A DNA stretch of 38,220 nucleotides from JAPLMW01 sp964619675 (lineage in GTDB: Bacteria > Planctomycetota > Phycisphaerae > Sedimentisphaerales > UBA12454): NCBI GenBank assembly GCA_964619675.1, contig CAZUEO010000025.1, positions 1-38,220 of the forward strand, read 5' to 3'. The notes under the pieces were generated by a model. The model did not search any database. It was given only the letters and a program-made list of their open reading frames with translations, and had not been told where the DNA came from. The translations under genes were made by a program, and so were the position numbers. Of this stretch, positions 1-7,980 are shown piece after piece (positions within the stretch are counted from its first letter, which is position 1; each line of letters begins with the position of its first letter).

Positions 1-2259
1 TGGTGATATTACCCTGCAGACTGCTGGTGGTACCTGTCAGGCCGCCTGCACTGACAGTTGTACCGCCGTTGTAGGTGTTTATACCGCTAAGTGTAAGAGT
101 CCCGGCTCCGGATTTGGTCAATGAGCCAGTGCCTGATATGACGCCGCTGAGAGTTAAATTGCTTGCGCCCGAGACGGTCAGAGCATTGCCGCCTGTGGCA
201 ATTAAGTTACTTACTGAGCGGCTGTCGTTATTTGATTGAAGTGTGCCGGCGCCGCCGAGGGTCAGTCCTCCCGTGCCAAGAGCATTGTTACGGCCGAGGA
301 TTATCGTGCCGGAAGTCAGGTTCGTGCCGCCCGAATAGGTGTTGTTCCCTGAAAGAGTAAGGGTGTCTGCCGCCGTTGTCATATTTATCATCAATGTTCC
401 TGGATCGGATATTACCCCGCTAAGTGTCAGGTTACTTGCGCCTGAGACCGTTAGAGTTTGAGAGGGATAAAGGGTAATAGCAGTTGTTAGCGAGCGACTG
501 TCGTCGTTTGATTGAATTGTGCCGGCACCCGTTATCAATAAGCGGCTTGAGCCCAATGCGGAATCATTACCGAGGACGATGATTCCAGCACTTAGAAATG
601 TAGGGCCGTTATAGGAGTTTGTACCGGTCAGGGTAAGCGACCCTGAATTGGATTTGATCAGTATGCCGCCGCCGGATATGTCGCCTGTCAGGGTCAGGTT
701 CCTGGCTCCGGTAATGGTCAGTTGTCTGCCGCCGTTAATGCTAATTGCGTTGCCGACAGAACGGCTGTCATCATTGGATCGCGTGTTGCTGTTGCCCGTT
801 ACCGACAATACCCCTGAGCCTAAGGCAGAATCATTACCCAGGATAATAGTCCCAGCACTTAGGGTTGTTCCGCCGGTATAAGTGTTCGTACCGTCAAGCG
901 TAAGTATGCCGGTTCCCTGCTTGGTCANNNNNNNNNNNNNNNNNNNNNNNNNNNNNNNNNNNNNNNNNNNNNNNNNNNNNNNNNNNNNNNNNNNNNNNNN
1001 NNNNNNNNNNNNNNNNNNNNNNNNNNNGCAAGCGAGCCTATGGTCTCGCTGCTTGATAATTCAAAAATTGCACCTGCAACATCTGCAAGACTGACTGCCC
1101 CTGTGTCTGCGATAGCAGAGCCGCCTGAAACCTTCAATGTACCTGCGTTTATTGTCGTCGTACCGGTATAAGTGTTCGTACCGTCAAGCGTAAGTATGCC
1201 GGTTCCCTGCTTGGTCAAGGCGCCTGTACCGCTGATAGCGCCGGAGTAAGTAGTGCTTGAGGCATCGCCAACGGTAAGAGTATTGGCATTTAGGGCGACA
1301 TTACCACCTGTGGTTCCGCCGCCGGCAAGCGAGCCTATGGTCTCGCTGCTTGATAATTCAAAAATTGCACCTGCAACATTTGCAAGACTGACTGCTCCGG
1401 CATCCGCGATAGCAGAACCACCTGAAACTGCCAATTTACCAGCCGAAATCGTCGTTGTACCGGTATATGTATTGGTACCCGAAAGAGTAAGTGTAGGTGT
1501 TCCAGCCTTGGTCAACGCTCCGCCGCCGGATATCGCGCCGCTAATGGTTGGATTATACGTCCCCGAAAAAGTAAGTGTCCTTGTATTTTCAATGCTGATA
1601 TTGTTGCTCACAGTTATGACGGGAGTGGTTGCCTGAATAGTAGCATTACCACCGGAAATTGTTACATCCCCCCCTATCCCAAAGGCATTGCTGGTGTTAA
1701 TTATAACGGTTCCGCCACCAGTAATATAAGTGCCGCCGGTGTACGTATTATTACTCATAAGCGTAAGTGTGCGATTGCTGGACATAGTTAGACTGCCGCC
1801 GGCGACACCTTCGCTAATGACGCCGTATAATGACAGATTAAATGCATTCGAATTAAGCTCTATGCCCCCCGGGCCGTTAGTAATAATGTTTGAGTATATT
1901 GATTTGCTACCGGTAGCAGTGCCTCCAATCGTAGCGCCGGAGACAAGTGAAAGGGAACCACTGAAGATTGCAACACTAGCATTGAAGCTGATGCTCTCAA
2001 TGCCTGTTAGGGTGCCCATATTATTCGTCGCTATAGAGAAGCCACTTGGTCCGAAGACGATAGAATCGTCAATCGCAGCAGACGGCGGAGCCCCGTTCGG
2101 GTCCCAGTTATCGTCATAGTCAAAATTGGTGTTAAAATAACTGCCCCCGCCATCCCAGGTATAAACAGCCCATCCCGGTGAACAAATCAGGAGCAAAGAA
2201 ATGAGGATTTCTAATACCAGACTCTGACGAATTGTTTTGATACGCCATCTCATTTTCAC
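1..2259 (-). CDS. Autotransporter-associated beta-strand repeat protein, N-terminal part, C-terminus outside window
   Basis: Secreted, probably surface-attached repeat protein of unknown ligand. It starts with a basic N-terminus and a hydrophobic stretch (LEILISLLLICSPGWA), a likely signal peptide. A Gly/Asn/Ser/Thr-rich region follows with at least six repeats of the type LTLSGTNTYTGTTTISAGKL, the signature of the autotransporter-associated beta-strand (PATR) family, which forms parallel beta-helix-like stalks. The frame stays open to base 1, so more than 750 residues are visible and no C-terminal anchor or autotransporter barrel is seen. The start is GTG at 2259 or ATG at 2253; neither has a strong ribosome binding site. 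The frame is broken only by the 100-N gap: taken literally, the gap creates a TGA at 927-925, but the repeat pattern resumes at once in another frame. It stands apart from the yebC operon. Family certain, function unknown. Confidence 0.85.
928..1027. other. Assembly gap of 100 N
   Basis: Exactly 100 undetermined bases, a conventional filler length. The 55 bases before it (873-927) equal 1163-1217 and the 55 bases after it (1028-1082) equal 1325-1379. In the second copy these flanks enclose 107 bases (1218-1324). The gap is therefore probably a collapsed copy of that repeat, and 107 would restore the reading frame. Confidence 0.95.
1028..1514 (-). repeat. Tandem 297-bp (99-residue) internal repeat in the beta-strand repeat gene
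   Basis: 1028-1217 repeats at 1325-1514, an offset of 297 bases or 99 codons. The first 55 bases are identical and similarity then falls gradually. Each unit encodes a block ending in AIFELSSSETIGSLAGG and one strand repeat with GTNTYTGTTT. Recent local duplication explains both the repeat and the assembly break next to it. Confidence 0.8.
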
Positions 2260-2563
2260 GCTCTGTGATTTTGCCCGTTTATCTACTGTTGCTTTAGTGT
2301 ATAAACCCTTTCCTTTATGTGTCGTACCACTTTTTAAGTTGTTTTGTGGTTACAGCCACACATTCCGGCCTACCATCGCATAAATATCGGCAATTATTGA
2401 AGTTAACTTTGTGGTTGGTAAAGACTGAAGGGCTGATTTGACGAGATAAGGGGCAGATTTCGGCGTTTTGAACGGTTATAACGGTTAAATGGTATTGTTT
2501 ACAGCAGGAGGATAGCGGAAATGTTGCGCTAAAAGTCCCATAATTCTGCTAGAATAGTAAAAC
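2260..2563. other. Intergenic region between yebC and the repeat protein
   Basis: 304 bases without a convincing gene. One short hairpin is visible (TGTGG at 2345-2349, CCACA at 2356-2360, 6-nt loop) with no adjoining T-run, so it is not a clear terminator. It presumably holds the end of the yebC transcript and the promoter of the repeat protein, but I could not pick out a good -35/-10 pair on the minus strand. Confidence 0.5.
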
Positions 2564-3319
2564 TCAGGCTTGTTGTGTCTTTGCGATTATATCATCCGGG
2601 ATGTCGAAGTTGGCATAAACATTCTGGATATCATCGTGTTCTTCGAGTTCGTCCATCATTGCCAGTATCTTCCGGGCTGTTTCAAAATCGCTTATGGGGA
2701 TGGTGTTGGCAGGTATCATTGATATTTCGGCAACCTGAACAGGTATTTGTTTTTCATCAAGGGCTTTTTTCAAATTTTCGTATGCAGAGGACTCGCAGGT
2801 TATTTCATAAATCTCGCCTGTGTTCTGCATATCTTCTGCGCCGTTGGCCAGCGCGATTTCCATAAGGTCATTTTCATTAACGGCTTTTGCCGGAACGGTG
2901 ATAAGTCCTTTTTTGTGGAAGATATAATTTACACAGCCTGTTGTGCCCAGTGAGCCGCCGTGCCGTTCGAAGATTTTTTTGACTTCCGGTACTGTCCGGT
3001 GCCTGTTGTCGGTTAATGCTTCAGCCATAATGGCGACGCCGCCCGGCGCATAGCCTTCATAGAGGACGGCTGTGAATGAGACGGTATCTCCTTCGCCGGT
3101 GCCTTTTTTAACGGCTTTTTCTATGGTGTCCTTCGGCATATTGGCCTGTTTGGCCTTGTCGATGGCGTAACGCAGTGCAAGATTGGCTGCAGGGTCCGGC
3201 CCGCCGTTTTTGGCAGCGACAATGATTATTCTTGCGATTTTGCTCCAGACCTTGCCCCTTTTGGCGTCGTTTGCCGCCTTTTTATGCTTAATCCCGGACC
3301 AGTGTGAATGTCCAGACAT
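2564..3319 (-). CDS. YebC/PmpR (TACO1) family protein
   Basis: Conserved cytoplasmic protein of the YebC/TACO1 family. Members have been described as transcriptional regulators and as factors that help ribosomes translate proline-rich or otherwise difficult messages. The full length (251 aa) and the N-terminal signature SGHSHWSGIKHKKAANDAKR are diagnostic, followed by the three-domain YebC fold with its acidic C-terminal half. The ATG (3319-3317) overlaps the hisG stop by one base (TAATG), so translation is likely coupled. It is the last gene of the nusA operon, which fits a role in translation better than a stand-alone regulator. No oddities in length or motifs. Confidence 0.95.
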   Translation of the reverse strand: MSGHSHWSGIKHKKAANDAKRGKVWSKIARIIIVAAKNGGPDPAANLALRYAIDKAKQANMPKDTIEKAVKKGTGEGDTVSFTAVLYEGYAPGGVAIMAEALTDNRHRTVPEVKKIFERHGGSLGTTGCVNYIFHKKGLITVPAKAVNENDLMEIALANGAEDMQNTGEIYEITCESSAYENLKKALDEKQIPVQVAEISMIPANTIPISDFETARKILAMMDELEEHDDIQNVYANFDIPDDIIAKTQQA

Positions 3320-4206
3320 TAGTGTATAACCTTATTCAGCGGATAAGTAATAATACCGGAAGCGCCAGCTCTCTTGAGCTGCGGCACAATTACCCTTTCC
3401 ACTTTTGCATCGACGACGACCTCAATAGCGACAAAGTCACTATCTGCCAGCGAAGAAATTGTAGGGCTTTTTTCAGCAGGCAGAATTTTCAGCACTTTGT
3501 CAAGACTGTCTTTGCTTACGTTCATTTTTAGTCCGACGGTTGTCTTTGCATTGATGGCGGCATTTAAAAGTATGGAGATATTTTCAATTTTTTCACGTTT
3601 GAATTTGTCTTTCCATGCTTCTTTATTGGCGATAAATTTCGTTGTCGATGTAAGCAGTGTATCAATAATTCGTAAATTATTTGCCTTTAGACTTGAACCG
3701 GTTTCAGTAAGATCAACAATAGCATTAGCTAACTCAGTGAATAATCTGGCTTTTATCTCAGTCGCTCCAAAACTGAATTCGACTTTTACGTTGACCCCTT
3801 TTTTCTTGAAGTATTCTTTTGTCACGCCCACCAGTTCTGTTGCGATTATGCCGCCTTCGAGGTCTTCGGGTTTTTTAATCTTTGATTCATTTGGTACTGC
3901 CAAAACCCACCTGACAGGATTAGCGGTAGCCTTGCTGTAGAGAAGCTCGCAGACTTCATGAATGGAAGATTTATTTTCAAGGATCCAGTCCTGCCCCGTA
4001 AAACCGGCATCAAGCGCGCCGACTTCGATATATCTGCTCATTTCCTGAGCATGAAGCATTGCCAGCTGAATTTCTTTGTCGTCGATTTGCGGGAAATAAC
4101 TTCTTTCGTACCCTGTTATGTGGAAGCCGGCTTTCTCAAAAAGCTCGAAAGTTGCATTCTGAAGGCTTCCTTTTGGAATACCAAGTTTCAGAATTTTCTC
4201 TGACAT
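3319..4206 (-). CDS. hisG: ATP phosphoribosyltransferase, long form
   Basis: First enzyme of histidine synthesis: ATP plus PRPP gives phosphoribosyl-ATP and pyrophosphate. The protein begins MSEKILKLGIPKGSLQ, the usual HisG start, and contains the PRPP-loop motif DLTETGSSLKANNL. About 295 residues plus a C-terminal ACT-like part (VVDAKVERVIVPQLKRAGA) make it the long, HisZ-independent, histidine-inhibited type. I chose ATG at 4206 rather than an earlier in-frame codon at 4245 because AAGGAG lies just before it and homology starts there. No other his gene is nearby. It is an isolated metabolic gene between an endonuclease III-like gene (57 bases upstream) and yebC, inside an otherwise translation-related operon. 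Confidence 0.95.
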   Translation of the reverse strand: MSEKILKLGIPKGSLQNATFELFEKAGFHITGYERSYFPQIDDKEIQLAMLHAQEMSRYIEVGALDAGFTGQDWILENKSSIHEVCELLYSKATANPVRWVLAVPNESKIKKPEDLEGGIIATELVGVTKEYFKKKGVNVKVEFSFGATEIKARLFTELANAIVDLTETGSSLKANNLRIIDTLLTSTTKFIANKEAWKDKFKREKIENISILLNAAINAKTTVGLKMNVSKDSLDKVLKILPAEKSPTISSLADSDFVAIEVVVDAKVERVIVPQLKRAGASGIITYPLNKVIH

Positions 4207-4262
4207 TTTTGCTCCTTTTCCCGTTTGCTGCTTTTGCGAGTGCAAGTTTTACGGGAATGACA

Positions 4263-4937
4263 TTATTTTTTTGCCTTTGGTTTTTTTTCTGTTTTTGTTT
4301 TTTTTTCTGAAAGAAGCTGTGCGGCTTTTGGATTGGTAAGTTCGCTGTCGTGTCGCACAAGAGCATAGAAGGTATAAGCATTTGCTGCGGATATCTGTTT
4401 TTCGACAAAGGTGTAAATCTGCTCGTTATCGAGTTCACTTTCAACGGCATTGTATGTTTTAAGGTGTTGAATCATTTTTTCCGTCAATGGGACGGCGTGA
4501 GAGTTAAAAACTGTCAACATAATATATCTGCTGATGAAGCTTGCCTTGCCGTTTGATTTCTCAAGAATTTCCTTTACGCCTTTTTTGCCGGTGCTCGTCA
4601 GGCCTTCAGGCGACAGACAATCGTATTTCTGAAAGATGGCGTTAAGCAGCGAAGTAAGTTTGGCGGCACATTTTTCGCTATTCTTGATGTCCTGGCCTAT
4701 TACTTCAGCTATTTCTTCTGTTCTTGCTACTCGCAGGTCGTTGAAATCGACAAAATGCGACTGGATTTTTCTAAATGCCGCCTTTGCACAGGGTTCGGTC
4801 GATTCCTCGCATAGCACGGCGAAAACAACTGCCTCGATAAGGTCGTGATATACGGTTTTTTTGGGCTTTTCGACGCCTTTTTTAAGAATACTGAAGAGTT
4901 TTTTCAGCTTCAATATGTATTGGCTGCTGCTTTTCAT
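4263..4937 (-). CDS. Degenerate endonuclease III (HhH-GPD)-like protein with lysine-rich tail
   Basis: 224 residues. Residues 15-165 resemble the helical HhH-GPD fold of endonuclease III: the opening HDLIEAVVFAVLCEESTEPCAKAAF matches the ILLSQQTTD-type helix, and a later segment reads SRYIMLTVFNSHAVPLTEKMIQHL. The usual hairpin LPGVGxKTA is replaced by GKKGVKEILEKSNGKAS, and the aspartate of the PVDTHV motif is threonine (VPLT). The iron-sulfur cysteine cluster is also absent. I therefore expect no glycosylase/lyase activity. The last 15 residues are almost all Lys, Glu, Thr and Pro and could bind nucleic acid. Its ATG overlaps the rbfA stop (ATGA), so it is firmly part of the nusA-infB-rbfA operon. 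The family assignment is by eye; the fold is moderately supported and the function unknown. Confidence 0.6.
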   Translation of the reverse strand: MKSSSQYILKLKKLFSILKKGVEKPKKTVYHDLIEAVVFAVLCEESTEPCAKAAFRKIQSHFVDFNDLRVARTEEIAEVIGQDIKNSEKCAAKLTSLLNAIFQKYDCLSPEGLTSTGKKGVKEILEKSNGKASFISRYIMLTVFNSHAVPLTEKMIQHLKTYNAVESELDNEQIYTFVEKQISAANAYTFYALVRHDSELTNPKAAQLLSEKKTKTEKKPKAKK

Positions 4938-5305
4938 TTTTCTTTTTTTTCCGGAAACTCTTTTGAGATTTCGTCAATCAGCCTAAGCGTTTCAGCGTTT
5001 TTTTTAAGTCTGTCATCCATATGAAAAGACAGATGCGGGCAGAACCTGCTTTTGACATAATCGCCGAGCAGTGCCTGGATACGTCCTGAGGCGTGCTGGA
5101 TTGTCATAAAGGCCAGGTTTTGTTTTTCGGGAGTTTTTCCCATAATACTTAAAAAAACATCGGCATTTTTTAAATCTGGCTTGATTTTTACTTCCGTAAC
5201 GCTGATAAAGCCTTCAATTCGCGGGTCGCCAAGGTGATTGTTGATTATATCACTGACCGCTTCCTTAATTACGCGTGCCATCTTTTCCTGTCTTCTCTGC
5301 GACAT
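4934..5305 (-). CDS. rbfA: Ribosome-binding factor A
   Basis: Small KH-fold protein that binds the 30S subunit and helps mature the 5' end of 16S rRNA, important for growth in the cold. Typical length (123 aa) and signature segments: RRQEKMARVIKEAVSDII near the N-terminus, DPRIEGFISVTEVKIKPDL in the middle and ALLGDYVKSRFCPHLSF before the C-terminus. It lies 13 bases after infB and overlaps the next gene by four bases, the classic nusA-infB-rbfA order. No strong Shine-Dalgarno precedes the ATG, so it may depend on coupling with infB. Confidence 0.96.
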   Translation of the reverse strand: MSQRRQEKMARVIKEAVSDIINNHLGDPRIEGFISVTEVKIKPDLKNADVFLSIMGKTPEKQNLAFMTIQHASGRIQALLGDYVKSRFCPHLSFHMDDRLKKNAETLRLIDEISKEFPEKKEK

Positions 5306-5318
5306 GTTTTCTGGTTAT

Positions 5319-7940
5319 TTAAAGTGTTCTTTCGACCTTGACGATTTCGTAAACTTCGAATACGTCTCCTATTTTCACGTCGTCGAATCCGGCGATTTTT
5401 ATTCCGCACTCAAGACCGTTTTTGACCTGTCTGACGTCGTCTTTGAAATGTTTGAGAGATTCAATCTGGCAGTCGTTCCTGATGATGATATTGTTGCGAA
5501 TAAGCCTGATTTTCGCATTTCTGCTGACCTCGCCCTGTTCGACGTAACAGCCTGCAATGGTTCCGGTTCCGGAGATTTTGAATGTGTTTCGTACAACGGC
5601 TCTTCCGATGCTTTTGAACTGCTCTTCGGGTTCGAGCATGCCGGCCATAGCCTTTTTAAGGTCTTCTGTTATCCTGTAGATAATATTATATAGTTTTATA
5701 TCGATGCCTTTTGCTTCGGCCAGTTTGGCGGCCTTGTCCTCCGGCACAACATTGAATCCTATTATTATTGCATTGGAAGCCTCGGCGAGCACAATATCAC
5801 CTTCGGTTATACCGCCGACGGCAGCGTGAAGTATTTTTATATGTACTTCATCCGTGCCCAATTCAGTGAGGTATTTTGTCAGGACGTCCACCGAACCCTG
5901 AACGTCAGCACGAATGATAATATTAACGTCTTTTGTTTTGCCGGCTTCGAGCTGACTAAACAGGTTCTCCATTGTAACGACCGAGCGGGTTCCCAACGAT
6001 GCTTTTCTGTCAGAAGCTTTTTTCTCATTGGCAGCGGCCTTTGCACGGTTAATATCTTCAAGACAGTAGAATATATCGCCTGCCTGAGGTACATCGTTTA
6101 AACCTGAGATTTCAACAGGCATAGAGCTGATTGCCGAGTTGATGGATTTGCCGAAACTGTCTCGCAGTGTTCTGATTCTGCCGTAGGCTGTGCCGGCAAG
6201 AACGACGTCTCCTTTTTTTAGTCTGCCTTCCTTTATCAGAAGTGTTACAATGGGACCTCTGTTTGGGCTGATTCTCGCCTCTACGACCCATCCTGTGGCG
6301 GGTATTGTTGAGTCAGCCTTCAATTCGAGCAGTTCAGCGGCAAAGTCAAGATGTTCGAGGAGTTCTTCAATGCCCTGTCCTGTTACAGCACTGGTTTTTA
6401 TGACTTCGGTAGTGCCGCCCCATTCAACAGGTGTAAGCTCATGTTCGGCAAGCTGGCCGTATATGCGGTTGACGTCAACACCCGGCAGGTCAATTTTATT
6501 TAGGGCAATGATGATGTGAACACCTGCAGCCTTTGCATGGTGAATCGCCTCTACGGTCTGAGGCATAATACCATCGTCGGCAGCGACGACCAGAACGACG
6601 ATATCGGTCATATTTGCACCACGTGCCCGCATTGCGGTAAAGGCTTCATGCCCCGGCGTATCGAGGAATGTAACCTTTTTGGGGTTGTTTTTATCGCCCC
6701 ATGTTACCTGATAAGCACCGATGTGCTGGGTAATTCCGCCTGCTTCGCCTGCGGCAACTTTTGCTGAACGGATTCTATCAAGCAGGCTTGTTTTTCCATG
6801 GTCGACATGGCCAAGCATTACAGCTACCGCTGAATGCTTCTGCAGGTTATTTCTTGGCCTTTTTTCGAATTCCTCGGCGGTTTGTTGTTCAATGGACTGT
6901 TTGGTTTGCACAATTAGTTCAGTGCCGAGGTCTATAGCGACAAGCTCAGCAATCTCTGTGGGGATAATCTGGTTTGCATTTGCAAAAATGTTATGAGCTA
7001 TAAGTTTTTCTATGATTTCTGATGTTTTGACAGTCAAGACGGCTGACAAATCCTTAACAATTATTGGTTCTGATATATAGGCCTTTTCAGGCCTTATTTT
7101 TGGAGCTTCTTCGATTGCGGGTCTTTGGGTTTCGATTTTTCGCAGTGGTCGCAGCCGCATACCTTCGCCGCCGGCGGCTTCAAGTCTTGCACGTCTTTCT
7201 TCGAGGTCTCTGCTTCGCAGTTTTCGAGTCGTTTTCTGATATCGGGTAACCTCTTCAGTTATAATTTCTTCGTGTCTTCTGCCGTGTGTTTTCTTTTTGC
7301 TTTTGCCGGTTTTTAGTTTTGAATCCATGATTTCCGGCGCACTTGCCAGAAGCGGTTCGGAAGCTGCTTGCCGATATGAAGGTTTTGAAGGTTTTGCCTC
7401 TGGTGGTTTTTCGACCCGTATGACCCGTGGTCCGGCCAGTTTTGCCGGTTTGGGTTTTTTAAGTTTAGGTCCTGCCGGCTTTACCGGTTTGGCAGGTTTG
7501 GGAGGTTTGGCAGGTTTGACTTGTTCGGGTTTTTTCTTGATGGCTGGGGTAAGCAATTGTTCTGTTTCTGCAGAAACCACAGCGGCTTCAATTGTTGCGG
7601 TTGCTGCAGTTGTCTCCGATTCTTGTTTGGCAGGAGCCTGCGTTTGTTCGGCCTGTTCAACCGTAACAGGCTGTTCAGTCGGCTTTTCTTTAGCGTCCTT
7701 TTTGGCTGCTTTTTCTCGTTTCTTCAGGCGAACCTTTTTAAGGTTGACGCGAGCCGCTGTTTCCATTGTTGTTTTGTGCTCTCCTTCGCTGAACCATTCC
7801 CGGATGGTTGCCGCCAGTCCTGCTGAAATTGTCGACATGTGATTTTTTATATCGAGTCCTTCAGCCTGACACTTCTCGATGATAGCCTTGCTTTTTACAC
7901 CCAGCTCTTTGGCTAAAAGATGAACTCTTGTAGTTGCCAA
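5319..7940 (-). CDS. infB: Translation initiation factor IF-2
   Basis: GTPase that brings fMet-tRNA to the ribosome and promotes subunit joining. 873 residues: an IF2N domain at the N-terminus (VHLLAKELGVKSKAIIEKC), a long Lys/Pro/Ala-rich linker to about residue 300, then the G domain from about residue 375 with GHVDHGKT, DTPGHEAF, NKID and SAVTG motifs, followed by beta-barrel domains II and IV around the linker helix. All GTPase motifs are intact. Translation appears to begin at TTG (7940-7938): GGAG lies 10 bases upstream and the IF2N homology begins at the third residue, while no ATG is available nearby. A weak start codon is unusual for such an abundant factor. It follows nusA by 40 bases. 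Confidence 0.97.
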   Translation of the reverse strand: MATTRVHLLAKELGVKSKAIIEKCQAEGLDIKNHMSTISAGLAATIREWFSEGEHKTTMETAARVNLKKVRLKKREKAAKKDAKEKPTEQPVTVEQAEQTQAPAKQESETTAATATIEAAVVSAETEQLLTPAIKKKPEQVKPAKPPKPAKPVKPAGPKLKKPKPAKLAGPRVIRVEKPPEAKPSKPSYRQAASEPLLASAPEIMDSKLKTGKSKKKTHGRRHEEIITEEVTRYQKTTRKLRSRDLEERRARLEAAGGEGMRLRPLRKIETQRPAIEEAPKIRPEKAYISEPIIVKDLSAVLTVKTSEIIEKLIAHNIFANANQIIPTEIAELVAIDLGTELIVQTKQSIEQQTAEEFEKRPRNNLQKHSAVAVMLGHVDHGKTSLLDRIRSAKVAAGEAGGITQHIGAYQVTWGDKNNPKKVTFLDTPGHEAFTAMRARGANMTDIVVLVVAADDGIMPQTVEAIHHAKAAGVHIIIALNKIDLPGVDVNRIYGQLAEHELTPVEWGGTTEVIKTSAVTGQGIEELLEHLDFAAELLELKADSTIPATGWVVEARISPNRGPIVTLLIKEGRLKKGDVVLAGTAYGRIRTLRDSFGKSINSAISSMPVEISGLNDVPQAGDIFYCLEDINRAKAAANEKKASDRKASLGTRSVVTMENLFSQLEAGKTKDVNIIIRADVQGSVDVLTKYLTELGTDEVHIKILHAAVGGITEGDIVLAEASNAIIIGFNVVPEDKAAKLAEAKGIDIKLYNIIYRITEDLKKAMAGMLEPEEQFKSIGRAVVRNTFKISGTGTIAGCYVEQGEVSRNAKIRLIRNNIIIRNDCQIESLKHFKDDVRQVKNGLECGIKIAGFDDVKIGDVFEVYEIVKVERTL

Positions 7941-7980
7941 ACTTATATAACTCCGGATATTCTTCTTTATTTATTTAAGC

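Noticed and set aside
925..927. In-frame TGA in the repeat protein next to the gap
   Set aside because: It depends on the arbitrary 100-base gap length. The repeat pattern continues in the frame that a 107-base gap would give, so it is not a real stop or a frameshifted pseudogene.
1..2259. CRISPR array or other DNA repeat locus at the left end
   Set aside because: The repeats are coding, of variable length and in frame with beta-strand repeat protein; there are no constant short repeats with unique spacers.
4136..4450. Minus-strand frame overlapping the end of the endonuclease III-like gene and the hisG start
   Set aside because: Out of frame with both supported genes and rich in Lys/Gln from the A-rich tail; no start signal.
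7297..7842. Long plus-strand frame opposite infB, rich in Gly, Ala and Ser
   Set aside because: It mirrors the Lys/Pro/Ala-rich linker of IF-2, whose biased codons keep the opposite strand open. It has no motif and no promoter.
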